A DNA stretch of 7,957 nucleotides from the NCBI GenBank assembly GCA_013821025.1, contig JACDHN010000109.1, forward strand, positions 1 through 7,957, given 5' to 3'. The stretch comes from Acidimicrobiia bacterium (GTDB lineage: Bacteria > Actinomycetota > Acidimicrobiia > Acidimicrobiales > Ilumatobacteraceae). Both the position numbers and the translations under genes were made by a program. Under the pieces are notes generated by a model that was not told the origin of the DNA, did no database searches, and saw nothing but the letters and a program-made list of their open reading frames with translations. Numbering within the stretch: position 1 is the stretch's first letter; each line of letters begins with the position of its first letter. Shown here piece by piece: positions 1-5,883 of this stretch.

Positions 1-534
1 GCCCAGCATCACCACGGTGGCGTCGGGAAGCACCACCTCGAGCGCCAGCACGTGGACCGACGTAACACCCTCGCTCAGGCAGTGCGGGCCACCCGAGTTG
101 TTGGCCACGTTGCCGCCGAGCGAACACACCTGCTGGCTGCTGGGATCAGGCGCGAAGTTCAGTCCGTGGACGGCAACTGCTCGCGACAGATCGAGGTTCA
201 GCACACCGGGTTCGACCCAGGCGCGCCGGTTGGCGACGTCGACCGACAGGATGCGGTCCATCTTCGACGTGGAGACGACCATCGCTTCGTCGAGCGGTAC
301 GGCGCCGCCTGCCAGCCCTGTGCCAGAGCCGCGGGCCGTGACGGCGAGCCGATGGCGCACTGCCACCTCCATGCAACGGCGCACCTCATCGGTGGACCTG
401 GGGAAACACACCACGCCGGCATGTCCCTCCATGGTCGAGGCGTCACGCCGGTACAGCGCCAGCTCGCCGGGACCAGTCCGCACCCGCGGAGCGCCGAGCA
501 CTCCCACGAGCTCGGCGACGGCGGCGTCGTTCAC
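1..534 (-). CDS. FAD-binding oxidase, GlcD-type (glycolate oxidase / D-lactate dehydrogenase family), 3' end beyond window
   Basis: This is the first 178 codons of a FAD-linked 2-hydroxyacid oxidase; the rest lies beyond base 1. Family members oxidise glycolate, D-lactate or similar acids and pass the electrons to a membrane carrier or partner subunit. Translation shows the PCMH-type FAD-binding domain: RGSGTGLAGGAVP at residues 68-80 (pyrophosphate-binding loop), a PDPSS stretch at 129-133, and GGNVANNSGGPHC at 140-152 followed by LSEGVT, the hallmark of GlcD-like proteins. The start is GTG at 534-532, overlapping the TGA of the preceding small gene (GTGA), so translation is probably coupled; no strong ribosome binding site is visible. 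The substrate cannot be decided because the cap domain and C-terminus are missing. Family assignment is firm; glycolate versus lactate is open. Confidence 0.9.
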   Translation of the reverse strand, partial: MNDAAVAELVGVLGAPRVRTGPGELALYRRDASTMEGHAGVVCFPRSTDEVRRCMEVAVRHRLAVTARGSGTGLAGGAVPLDEAMVVSTSKMDRILSVDVANRRAWVEPGVLNLDLSRAVAVHGLNFAPDPSSQQVCSLGGNVANNSGGPHCLSEGVTSVHVLALEVVLPDATVVMLG

Positions 535-860
535 CGGCGGGGGCGCGTCACGACGATGCGGCCGCGGTCAACCGGGCGTCCATCCACGAGGATCTCCTCG
601 TCGGGGGCGATGCGGTCGGCGATCGTCGCAGGCTCGTCTCCTTGCCGGGCTACGGCGTCACCGTTCGTCACGCCGTCTTGGCGGGATCGCATGATGTCGA
701 CCACGTCGCGCGCCGTGCGCCGCAACGCCACTGCGCCCGACCTCGCCACGTTCCTGGGCGTGAGCTGGGCGGCTGTCTCGCGCATCCTGCGCTTCGCATA
801 CCCGGAGCCGGCGGCGCCGGTGACGGCGCCGGTCACGAACCAGGTCAGACGTTTCATCAT
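531..860 (-). CDS. Small single-pass membrane protein of unknown function
   Basis: A 109-residue protein with no catalytic motif that I recognise. Residues 5-22 form one hydrophobic, glycine-rich segment with small residues spaced as in a glycine zipper (G11, G15, G18), followed at once by a basic patch (KRRMR, 23-27). This predicts an N-terminal membrane anchor with a cytoplasmic tail. The tail is basic and helical to about residue 60, then acidic and polar. The start is ATG-ATG at 860-855 with an AGGAG-type site (870-875) overlapping the end of rarA; the gap to the rarA stop is 6 bases. Its own stop overlaps the next GTG start. Many actinobacteria carry short membrane proteins (DUF948/DUF6167-like) just after rarA, and the size, anchor and position fit that pattern. 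The resemblance is from memory and inferential. The role is unknown. Confidence 0.82.
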   Translation of the reverse strand: MMKRLTWFVTGAVTGAAGSGYAKRRMRETAAQLTPRNVARSGAVALRRTARDVVDIMRSRQDGVTNGDAVARQGDEPATIADRIAPDEEILVDGRPVDRGRIVVTRPRR

Positions 861-866
861 CGGTTG

Positions 867-2186
867 CTACTCCTGGTCGTCGATCCGGTCATCGGGGGCG
901 GCCTGCCGGCGTCGGATCGTCTCGGCGATCTGGCGCTCCCGACCGTGCTCGCTCGGCCGATACCACTGGCGACCGACGAGCGGGTCAGGGAGATACTGTT
1001 GAGGGACCCAACCGCGTTCGTCATCATGAGGGTACTCGTAGCCGGACCCATGACCGAGCGTCTTGGCTCCTTGGTAACTCGCGTCGCGCAGGTGAGCAGG
1101 CACTTCGCCGAGCACACCGTCGCGAACTTCGGCCGTCGCTCGCCAGATGGCCTCGGCCGCCCGGTTGCTCTTGGGTGCCGTGGCCAGGTAGATCGCTGCC
1201 TGCGACAGGGTTAGCTGCGCCTCCGGGAGCCCCACGTACTCCACGGCGTGGGCGGCAGCGTTCGCCACGACGAGCGCCAGCGGGTCGGCGAGGCCAACGT
1301 CCTCGCTGGCCAGGATCACCATCCGTCTGGCGATGAATCGAGCGTCCTCGCCGGCCTCGAGCATCCGCGCAAGCCAGTACACGGTGGCGTCGGCGTCCGA
1401 ACCCCGCACCGACTTGATGAAGGCGCTGATCACGTCGTAGTGGTCGTCGCGGCCGTAGCGCAGGGCGCTGGTCGACAGCGCCGCCTCCACATGCTCCACC
1501 GTCACCTTCTCGTCTCCTGCGATGGCGATCGCCACCTCGATCCCCGTGAGCGCTTGGCGACCGTCGCCACCAACGCGGTCGACGAGTAGCCGGATGGCGT
1601 CGTCGTCGGCTTCGGCGCCCTCGAGCGCGAGGCCTCGCTCGACGAGCGTGGTGAGCGCCTCGTTGTCGAGGGGCTCCAGGCGGAACAGCGTCGACCTGCT
1701 GCGCAGCGGCGGGTTGACCTCGAAGTACGGGTTCTCCGTGGTGGCGCCGACGAGGATCAACGTTCCGTCCTCGACCGCCGGCAGCAGGGCGTCCTGTTGT
1801 GCTTTGGAGAATCGGTGGATCTCGTCGAGGAACAGCATCGTGCCCTGCTGGTGTTCTCCCAGACGCCGCCGGGCCCGCTCGATCACCTCACGCACGTCCT
1901 TGACACCGGCCGAAACGGCCGACAGCTGCTCCACCACCCGTGACGTGGAGCCGGCGATGGCCCTGGCCAACGTCGTCTTCCCGGTGCCCGGTGGGCCCCA
2001 GAAGATGGCCGAAGACAGTCGGTCCTGCTCGGTCAGCCGGCGCAGCGGGCGTCCAGGTCCGACGAGATGATCCTGACCGACCACGTCGTCGATCGTGCGC
2101 GGACGCAGTCGGGCGGCAAGCGGGGCCTGCCGACGCAGCTGCTCCGCTGCCGCCGACGAGAACAGATCACTGCCGTCGCCGCTCAC
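867..2186 (-). CDS. rarA: Replication-associated recombination protein A (RarA/MgsA), AAA+ ATPase
   Basis: A 439-residue cytoplasmic AAA+ ATPase of the RarA/MgsA/WRNIP1 family, which acts at stalled replication forks, associates with single-stranded-DNA-binding protein and is related to clamp-loader subunits. Visible motifs: the N-terminal RPRTIDDVVGQDHLVG stretch (about 28-43), Walker A GPPGTGKT (64-71), Walker B MLFLDEIH (117-124), sensor 1 GATTENP (147-153) and the arginine-finger region LRSRS (161-165). The C-terminal part has ALRYGRDDHYDVISAFIKS, then SDADATVYWLARMLEAGED, typical of the RarA tetramerisation region. Length is normal for the family. The frame is open to a GTG at 2267, but the start at GTG 2186 is preferred: GGAGG lies 6 bases upstream, it overlaps the NUDIX stop as GTGA, and the extra 27 residues look like non-coding translation. 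It lies in a coupled cluster with the NUDIX gene and the small membrane protein. Confidence 0.96.
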   Translation of the reverse strand: MSGDGSDLFSSAAAEQLRRQAPLAARLRPRTIDDVVGQDHLVGPGRPLRRLTEQDRLSSAIFWGPPGTGKTTLARAIAGSTSRVVEQLSAVSAGVKDVREVIERARRRLGEHQQGTMLFLDEIHRFSKAQQDALLPAVEDGTLILVGATTENPYFEVNPPLRSRSTLFRLEPLDNEALTTLVERGLALEGAEADDDAIRLLVDRVGGDGRQALTGIEVAIAIAGDEKVTVEHVEAALSTSALRYGRDDHYDVISAFIKSVRGSDADATVYWLARMLEAGEDARFIARRMVILASEDVGLADPLALVVANAAAHAVEYVGLPEAQLTLSQAAIYLATAPKSNRAAEAIWRATAEVRDGVLGEVPAHLRDASYQGAKTLGHGSGYEYPHDDERGWVPQQYLPDPLVGRQWYRPSEHGRERQIAETIRRRQAAPDDRIDDQE

Positions 2187-2632
2187 GGTCGACCTCCGAG
2201 CACCCGCTCGTAGGCGGCGCGCCGGAAACCCCACACCTGTGCGATCAGCCACTCCGACGTCACCCAACGGCTGTCGACGAACTCCTCACCATCGGGCACG
2301 GCGACGACCGTGTCGTCGAGGGGCTGGAAGAAGAACCAGCGCTGCGTCTGACCGACGCGTATGTCACCGCCGCGCTCTACCCACAGGCGGCGCGGCCACT
2401 CGTAGGCCACCCACTCGTCGTACTCGCGGTCGAGCCCCACCTGTTCTGGACCGAGCCCGGTCTCCTCGCCGAGCTCCCTCCACGCCCCGTCCGCCGGCTC
2501 CTCCCCCGCCAGCAGACCACCCTGTGGAAGCTGCCACTGACCGGGAGCGTCGGCTCGCTCGAATGCAAGGACCGTGCCATCGCCACGCTCGACCACGGCG
2601 ACGACGCCGGCGCGGAAGTGCTGCCCTGCCAT
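2183..2632 (-). CDS. NUDIX hydrolase, RppH-like (RNA 5'-pyrophosphohydrolase / dinucleoside polyphosphate hydrolase type)
   Basis: A 149-residue NUDIX enzyme. The complete NUDIX box GX5EX7REUXEEXGU is at residues 38-60 (G38, E44, R52, E53, E56, E57, G59), with the metal-binding glutamates intact. Two features point to the RppH/NudH/plant Ap4A-hydrolase branch: WQLPQGG just before the box (33-39) and GQTQRWF (94-100), matching the GQxQ(K/R)WF stretch of those enzymes. The family removes pyrophosphate from 5'-triphosphate RNA or cleaves dinucleoside polyphosphates; which applies here cannot be seen. The frame is open to an ATG at 2701, but the chosen ATG at 2632 puts the conserved FRAGVVAVV strand at the N-terminus, as in relatives. 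There is no clear Shine-Dalgarno site; a -10-like box ends 7 bases upstream, so the message may be leaderless. Its stop overlaps the rarA start. Confidence 0.88.
   Translation of the reverse strand: MAGQHFRAGVVAVVERGDGTVLAFERADAPGQWQLPQGGLLAGEEPADGAWRELGEETGLGPEQVGLDREYDEWVAYEWPRRLWVERGGDIRVGQTQRWFFFQPLDDTVVAVPDGEEFVDSRWVTSEWLIAQVWGFRRAAYERVLGGRP
2193..2197 (-). promoter_or_regulatory. Ribosome binding site that fixes the rarA start
   Basis: On the minus strand GGAGG stands 6 bases before the GTG at 2186, inside the last codons of the NUDIX gene. It is a near-perfect Shine-Dalgarno site and supports the internal GTG over the upstream GTG at 2267. Confidence 0.8.
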
Positions 2633-2639
2633 CGGGCGG

Positions 2640-2645
2640 ACCCTA
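2640..2645 (-). promoter_or_regulatory. Candidate -10 box for a leaderless NUDIX-rarA transcript
   Basis: On the minus strand TAGGGT (a TANNNT -10 box) ends 7 bases before the ATG at 2632. This is the spacing expected if transcription starts at the A of that ATG, a common arrangement in actinobacteria. It would explain why no ribosome binding site is visible. No good -35 element is seen upstream. The box sits in the 87-base gap after potC, the longest intergenic gap in the window. Such a short motif can occur by chance. Confidence 0.35.
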
Positions 2646-2666
2646 CCCGGGGCCGGCGCGCCGCTA

Positions 2667-2709
2667 GCCGGGAACGATGTCGGGCTGCGCTCGACCCTCA
2701 CCGCCCGGC
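2667..2709 (-). other. Weak stem-loop after potC
   Basis: In the gap after potC, minus-strand arms GCCGGG (2709-2704) and CCCGGC (2672-2667) can pair around a loop of about 31 bases that contains a smaller GTCG/CGAC pairing (2695-2692 with 2682-2679). There is no T-run after it, so it is not a classical intrinsic terminator. It could mark the end of the transporter transcript or be chance pairing in GC-rich DNA. Confidence 0.2.
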
Positions 2710-2719
2710 ACGACGCCGA

Positions 2720-3535
2720 TCATGAGGATCCCACTACGCCCCGACGCGACGAACGGATGACACCGATGAGCAACAGGGACACGCTGGCCAACAGGATCAT
2801 CGTGGCCAGCACGTTGGCCTGCGGCGGGAACTGCACCCGGAAGCTGCCATTGATGTAAAGGGGGAACGTACTGAGCGACCCGGCGGTGAACAGCGTGATG
2901 ATGAAGTCGTCGATGGACAAGGCGAACGAGAGCAGTGCGGCGGCGAGGATCCCTGGCAGGATCAACGGGAACGTGACCTTCCAGAACGTGCGCATCGGCG
3001 AGGCCCCCAAATCCTGCGCCGCCTGCTCGAGCGTCCAGTCGAACCCCCGCACGCGGGCGCGCACGGTAAGGGCGACGAAGCTGACCTGGAACATGATGTG
3101 GGCGATCACCACGGTGGTGAAACCGCGAGTCACGTCCCAGTCGAGGAACAACGTGGCCAGCGACGAGCCGAGAACGATCTCTGGGGTGGTCAGGGGCAAT
3201 ACGAGAAAGAGGTTGAGGCCACTCGATCCCTTGAACGAGTAGCGCGACAAGGCGACCGCGATCATCGAACCGAGCAGCGTCGCAATGGCGGTCGAGATGG
3301 CCGCGATCTTGAGGCTTTGCGCGAAGGCATCGGTCAGCGACTCGTTGCTGAAAGGATCGGACCAGTTTTCGAGCGTGAACCGCTGCCAGACGATGTTGTA
3401 CCGGCCTTTGGGCTCGTTGAACGAGAACCACACGATCCAGGCGATTGGCACGAACAAGTAGAGCAGTCCGATCGCCGCGTACAGGTTGAGCCCCCAGCGG
3501 GCCGCCGCGCCCCGCGAGGACGTGGGCGCGCTCAT
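2720..3535 (-). CDS. potC: Polyamine-type ABC transporter permease PotC
   Basis: A 271-residue inner-membrane permease, the second membrane subunit of the importer. About six hydrophobic segments are visible (near 17-38, 73-97, 108-131, 140-160, 195-220 and 240-262), as expected for a MetI/BPD-type permease. The cytoplasmic EAA loop that docks on the ATPase is at about 170-194 (EQAAQDLGAS, then FPLILPG). SIDDFIITLF at 207-216 is a stretch strongly conserved in PotC/PotI proteins. Length matches the family. The ATG at 3535 overlaps the potB stop as ATGA, and GAGGAG (3541-3546) lies 5 bases upstream, so translation is well supported and coupled to potB. It is the last gene of the transporter operon. 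The PotC rather than PotB assignment rests on gene order and the SIDDF motif. Confidence 0.93.
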   Translation of the reverse strand: MSAPTSSRGAAARWGLNLYAAIGLLYLFVPIAWIVWFSFNEPKGRYNIVWQRFTLENWSDPFSNESLTDAFAQSLKIAAISTAIATLLGSMIAVALSRYSFKGSSGLNLFLVLPLTTPEIVLGSSLATLFLDWDVTRGFTTVVIAHIMFQVSFVALTVRARVRGFDWTLEQAAQDLGASPMRTFWKVTFPLILPGILAAALLSFALSIDDFIITLFTAGSLSTFPLYINGSFRVQFPPQANVLATMILLASVSLLLIGVIRSSRRGVVGSS

Positions 3536-4605
3536 GACAACTCCTCGGTCCCGAGGAGCTTGGTGTAGCTGAGCACGGCGACGACGATGATGATCATGAG
3601 CACGAATGACATCGCCGAAGCGAGCGGGGTGTTGTTCTGCACCAGGAACTGGTCCTGGATCGAGTTACCGACCATCGTCGTGTTCGGGTTCCCGAGGTAC
3701 TCGGCGTTGATGAAGTCTCCCGCCGCCGGGATGAACGTGAGCAGCGTCCCGGCGAACACCCCCGGGACCGACAGGGGCAGCACGATCTTACGGAAGGCGG
3801 CACCCGCCGTCGAGTAGAGGTCCTTCGCCGCATCGATCAGCGCCGGGTCGATCTTCTCCAGGCTCACGTAGATCGGCAGGATCATGAACGGCAGGAAGTT
3901 GTAGGTGAGACCGCCGATAACGGCCGCCGGGGTATTGATCAGCCGCCCGTTGTCGATGATCCCGGCTGCCTCGAACAGCCCTGTTAGTTGCAGCCCCTCG
4001 ATCGTGCCGACGATCGGGCCGCTGTCGGCAAGAAGACTCGACCAGGCGATGGTGCGGATCAGATAGGACGTGAAGAACGGCACGACGACGAGCCCGAGCA
4101 ACACGTTGCGCCAGCGCCCACCGCGGAAGGCGATCACGTACGCCAATGGGTATCCGATGACGACGCACAGCAGAGTGGCGATGCCTGCGTACAGGAAGCC
4201 CCGTCCGAACTGGGCGCCGAAGTCGGAGAAGGCGTCGGCATAGTTGCCGAAGTTCCAATCGAACTCAGCCTCGACAGCGAACCGGCTCGGCAGCGTCGAC
4301 AGCGAGGCGCGCAGCAACGTAAACAGCGGTGCCAGATAGAACAGTGCCAGCCAGAGCATCCCTGGCTTCAGCAGCCCGTACGGTGCCAGGCGGCGGCGGG
4401 TGTCGGGACCGCCCGCCACGGCAGCGAAGACGAGCCCGAGCACGACGGCCAGCAGCAACACCGTGGCGAGCACGGCCAGCGAGCCGGTGATCAGCCGCAT
4501 GCCGATCGCGGCGATCAGCGCGCCGGCCACCAGCAGCGCACCGAGTCCGATCAGGTCGACCCGCCGGGCGGCGGGCGGGCCAGCTTCGACTTCGGTGGCG
4601 GCCAC
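3532..4605 (-). CDS. potB: Polyamine-type ABC transporter permease PotB with extra N-terminal membrane segment
   Basis: A 357-residue inner-membrane permease, first membrane subunit of the importer. The PotB-like core starts near residue 74 (APYGLLKPGMLWLALFYLAPL). It carries FFTSYLIRTIAW (177-188), typical of PotB/PotH, and an EAA loop at about 257-281 (LIDAAKDLYSTAG, then LPLSVPG). Typical PotB proteins are about 275-310 residues. Here the first 73 residues are extra and hold two strongly hydrophobic stretches (about 19-39 and 42-64), giving about eight predicted helices. The start is GTG at 4605, the most upstream possible start in this frame, 8 bases after the potD stop, with only a poor GGGG-type ribosome site; it may depend on coupling to potD. 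A shorter start further in (ATG at residue 36 or 83) cannot be excluded, but the extension reads as genuine membrane protein. Confidence 0.92.
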   Translation of the reverse strand: MAATEVEAGPPAARRVDLIGLGALLVAGALIAAIGMRLITGSLAVLATVLLLAVVLGLVFAAVAGGPDTRRRLAPYGLLKPGMLWLALFYLAPLFTLLRASLSTLPSRFAVEAEFDWNFGNYADAFSDFGAQFGRGFLYAGIATLLCVVIGYPLAYVIAFRGGRWRNVLLGLVVVPFFTSYLIRTIAWSSLLADSGPIVGTIEGLQLTGLFEAAGIIDNGRLINTPAAVIGGLTYNFLPFMILPIYVSLEKIDPALIDAAKDLYSTAGAAFRKIVLPLSVPGVFAGTLLTFIPAAGDFINAEYLGNPNTTMVGNSIQDQFLVQNNTPLASAMSFVLMIIIVVAVLSYTKLLGTEELS

Positions 4606-4613
4606 GCCCCGAC

Positions 4614-5843
4614 TCAGGCGCCGACGATGTCCGAGAAGGCCACGTCGAACTCTGCCTCGACGTCCTCTGGCAGATTGGCGAAGGCGTGGAGCCGCTTGAG
4701 CGTCGCATCGTCGGGGAACAGCAACGTGCTCTCGGCCAGCTCAGGGTCGATCTTGGCGACCTCTTCTCGCACGCCGGCCACCGGCGACACGTACTGCACC
4801 CACGCCGTCAGCTGGGCAGCCTGAACCGGGTCGTACACGAAGTTCATCCACTCGGCTGCGGAATCGCGATTCTCGGCTCCCTTCGGCATCACCATGGTGT
4901 CCGCCCAACTGATGCCGCCGTCCTCTGGGATGATGAACTTCACGGCCGGGTTGTCCCGTGACAGCTGGACGACATCGCCGGACCATCCGATGCACGCCGC
5001 GAAGTTCCCCGTAGAGAGGTCGTCGAGGTAATCGTTGCCGGTGAACGCCCGGATCTGGCCGTCAGCCTTGGCTGCCCCCAGCCTGTCGAAAGCGTCTGCC
5101 GCCTGGTCGAAGCTCTCGATGGTGGACGGATCGACTCCCATACCGAGGAGGATCAGGCCCACCGTGTCACGCATCTCGGTGAGCATCCCGATCTTGCCCT
5201 TGAACGCAGGGTCGAACAGATCCTCGACGCTCTTCAGTTCCCTTCCAGTGGCGTCAAGGTTGTAGGCGATGCCGGTGATCCCGGTCTGCCACGGCAGCGA
5301 GTACTCGCCCGTCGGGTCCCAGGACGGCTTGATCAGATCAGGTCGGAGGTTCTTCGCGTTGGGAACCTGGTCGAGCGGCAGCTTGTCGACCCAGCCGAGG
5401 GTGATCAGCCGGCCGGCCAGCCACGAGGTGGGAGCGATGATGTCGGGCTCGATCTTCTTGCCGGCACCGAGCAGCGGCTGGATCAGGGCGAAGTACTCGT
5501 TGTTGTCGTTGAAGGCTTCCGTGTACTTCATCTTGAGGCCGGTCGCTTTCTTGAAGCGATCGACAGTACCCCGGGCACCGTCCTCGGTCGGATCGATGTA
5601 CTCCGGCCAGTTCTCGAAGAACAGCCTTCCGTCGCCGCCTCCGCCGCTGGTCCCTGCCGACGTCCTCCCGCTCGTGCCTGCGGACGTGCCGCTACCCGAG
5701 CCGGACGTCGTACCGTCGCCGGCAGCGCCGTCCGTAGCGTCGTCATCGTCGCCGCACGCAGCGAGGATCGCCGGCAGCGCCAGACTGGCCGCGCCGAACA
5801 CGCCGCTGCGTCGGATGAACTGGCGCCTCGTGAGTCTTGACAT
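4614..5843 (-). CDS. potD: Polyamine-type ABC transporter substrate-binding lipoprotein PotD
   Basis: A 409-residue extracellular receptor of the PotD/PotF family. The N-terminus has a twin-arginine signal (TRRQFIRRS, 5-13), a hydrophobic core and a lipobox LAAC ending at Cys30, so it should be Tat-exported and lipid-anchored. Residues 31-72 form a flexible Asp/Gly/Ser/Thr linker containing an 8-residue tandem repeat. The binding domain starts with LFFENWPEYIDP (74-85). Compared from memory with E. coli PotD, W79, E81 and Y82 (NWxEY), W287, W313 and D315 (GGISWAD) and Y351 match polyamine-contact residues. T139 and W141 stand at the Ser83 and Tyr85 positions. The position of Gln327 appears changed. 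The ligand is thus probably a polyamine or similar cation (inference). AAAGGA (5850-5855) lies 6 bases before the ATG. It follows potA by 40 bases. Confidence 0.94.
   Translation of the reverse strand: MSRLTRRQFIRRSGVFGAASLALPAILAACGDDDDATDGAAGDGTTSGSGSGTSAGTSGRTSAGTSGGGGDGRLFFENWPEYIDPTEDGARGTVDRFKKATGLKMKYTEAFNDNNEYFALIQPLLGAGKKIEPDIIAPTSWLAGRLITLGWVDKLPLDQVPNAKNLRPDLIKPSWDPTGEYSLPWQTGITGIAYNLDATGRELKSVEDLFDPAFKGKIGMLTEMRDTVGLILLGMGVDPSTIESFDQAADAFDRLGAAKADGQIRAFTGNDYLDDLSTGNFAACIGWSGDVVQLSRDNPAVKFIIPEDGGISWADTMVMPKGAENRDSAAEWMNFVYDPVQAAQLTAWVQYVSPVAGVREEVAKIDPELAESTLLFPDDATLKRLHAFANLPEDVEAEFDVAFSDIVGA
5640..5687 (-). repeat. 24-base tandem repeat coding the PotD linker
   Basis: Two adjacent 24-base units (5687-5664 and 5663-5640, read on the minus strand) encode TSAGTSGR and TSAGTSGG, residues 53-68 of PotD. 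The units match at 18 of 24 bases. The repeat lies wholly in the low-complexity linker between the lipid anchor and the binding domain, where length changes should be tolerated. Confidence 0.75.
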
Positions 5844-5883
5844 GATGAGTCCTTTCGGTTGGTACTCGATGATGACGTCGGCG

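Noticed and set aside
52..1002. A 316-codon plus-strand reading frame across the glcD start, the small membrane gene and the end of rarA.
   Set aside because: It crosses three well-supported minus-strand genes, its product is Arg/Gly/Ala-rich without any motif, and long antisense frames are common in GC-rich DNA.
2187..2267. A 27-codon upstream extension of rarA from a GTG at 2267.
   Set aside because: It lies wholly inside the NUDIX gene, reads as unstructured Arg/Gly-rich sequence unlike any RarA N-terminus, and the GTG at 2186 has a strong GGAGG site at good spacing.
2633..2701. A 23-residue N-terminal extension of the NUDIX protein from an ATG at 2701.
   Set aside because: The extension is Pro/Ala/Arg-rich with no family match, while ATG 2632 puts the conserved first strand at the usual distance from the N-terminus.
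2667..2709. An intrinsic terminator after potC.
   Set aside because: The arms are only 6 bases with a long loop and no T-run follows, so it is listed only as a weak stem-loop.
1522..2725. Long plus-strand frames opposite rarA and the NUDIX gene.
   Set aside because: The minus-strand proteins here have complete catalytic motifs; the plus-strand translations are low-complexity Ser/Arg/Pro-rich sequence.
3988..4824. A 278-codon plus-strand frame opposite potB and potD.
   Set aside because: The translation is dominated by Gln, Gly, Glu and Arg with no domain, and lies opposite clear permease and receptor coding sequence.
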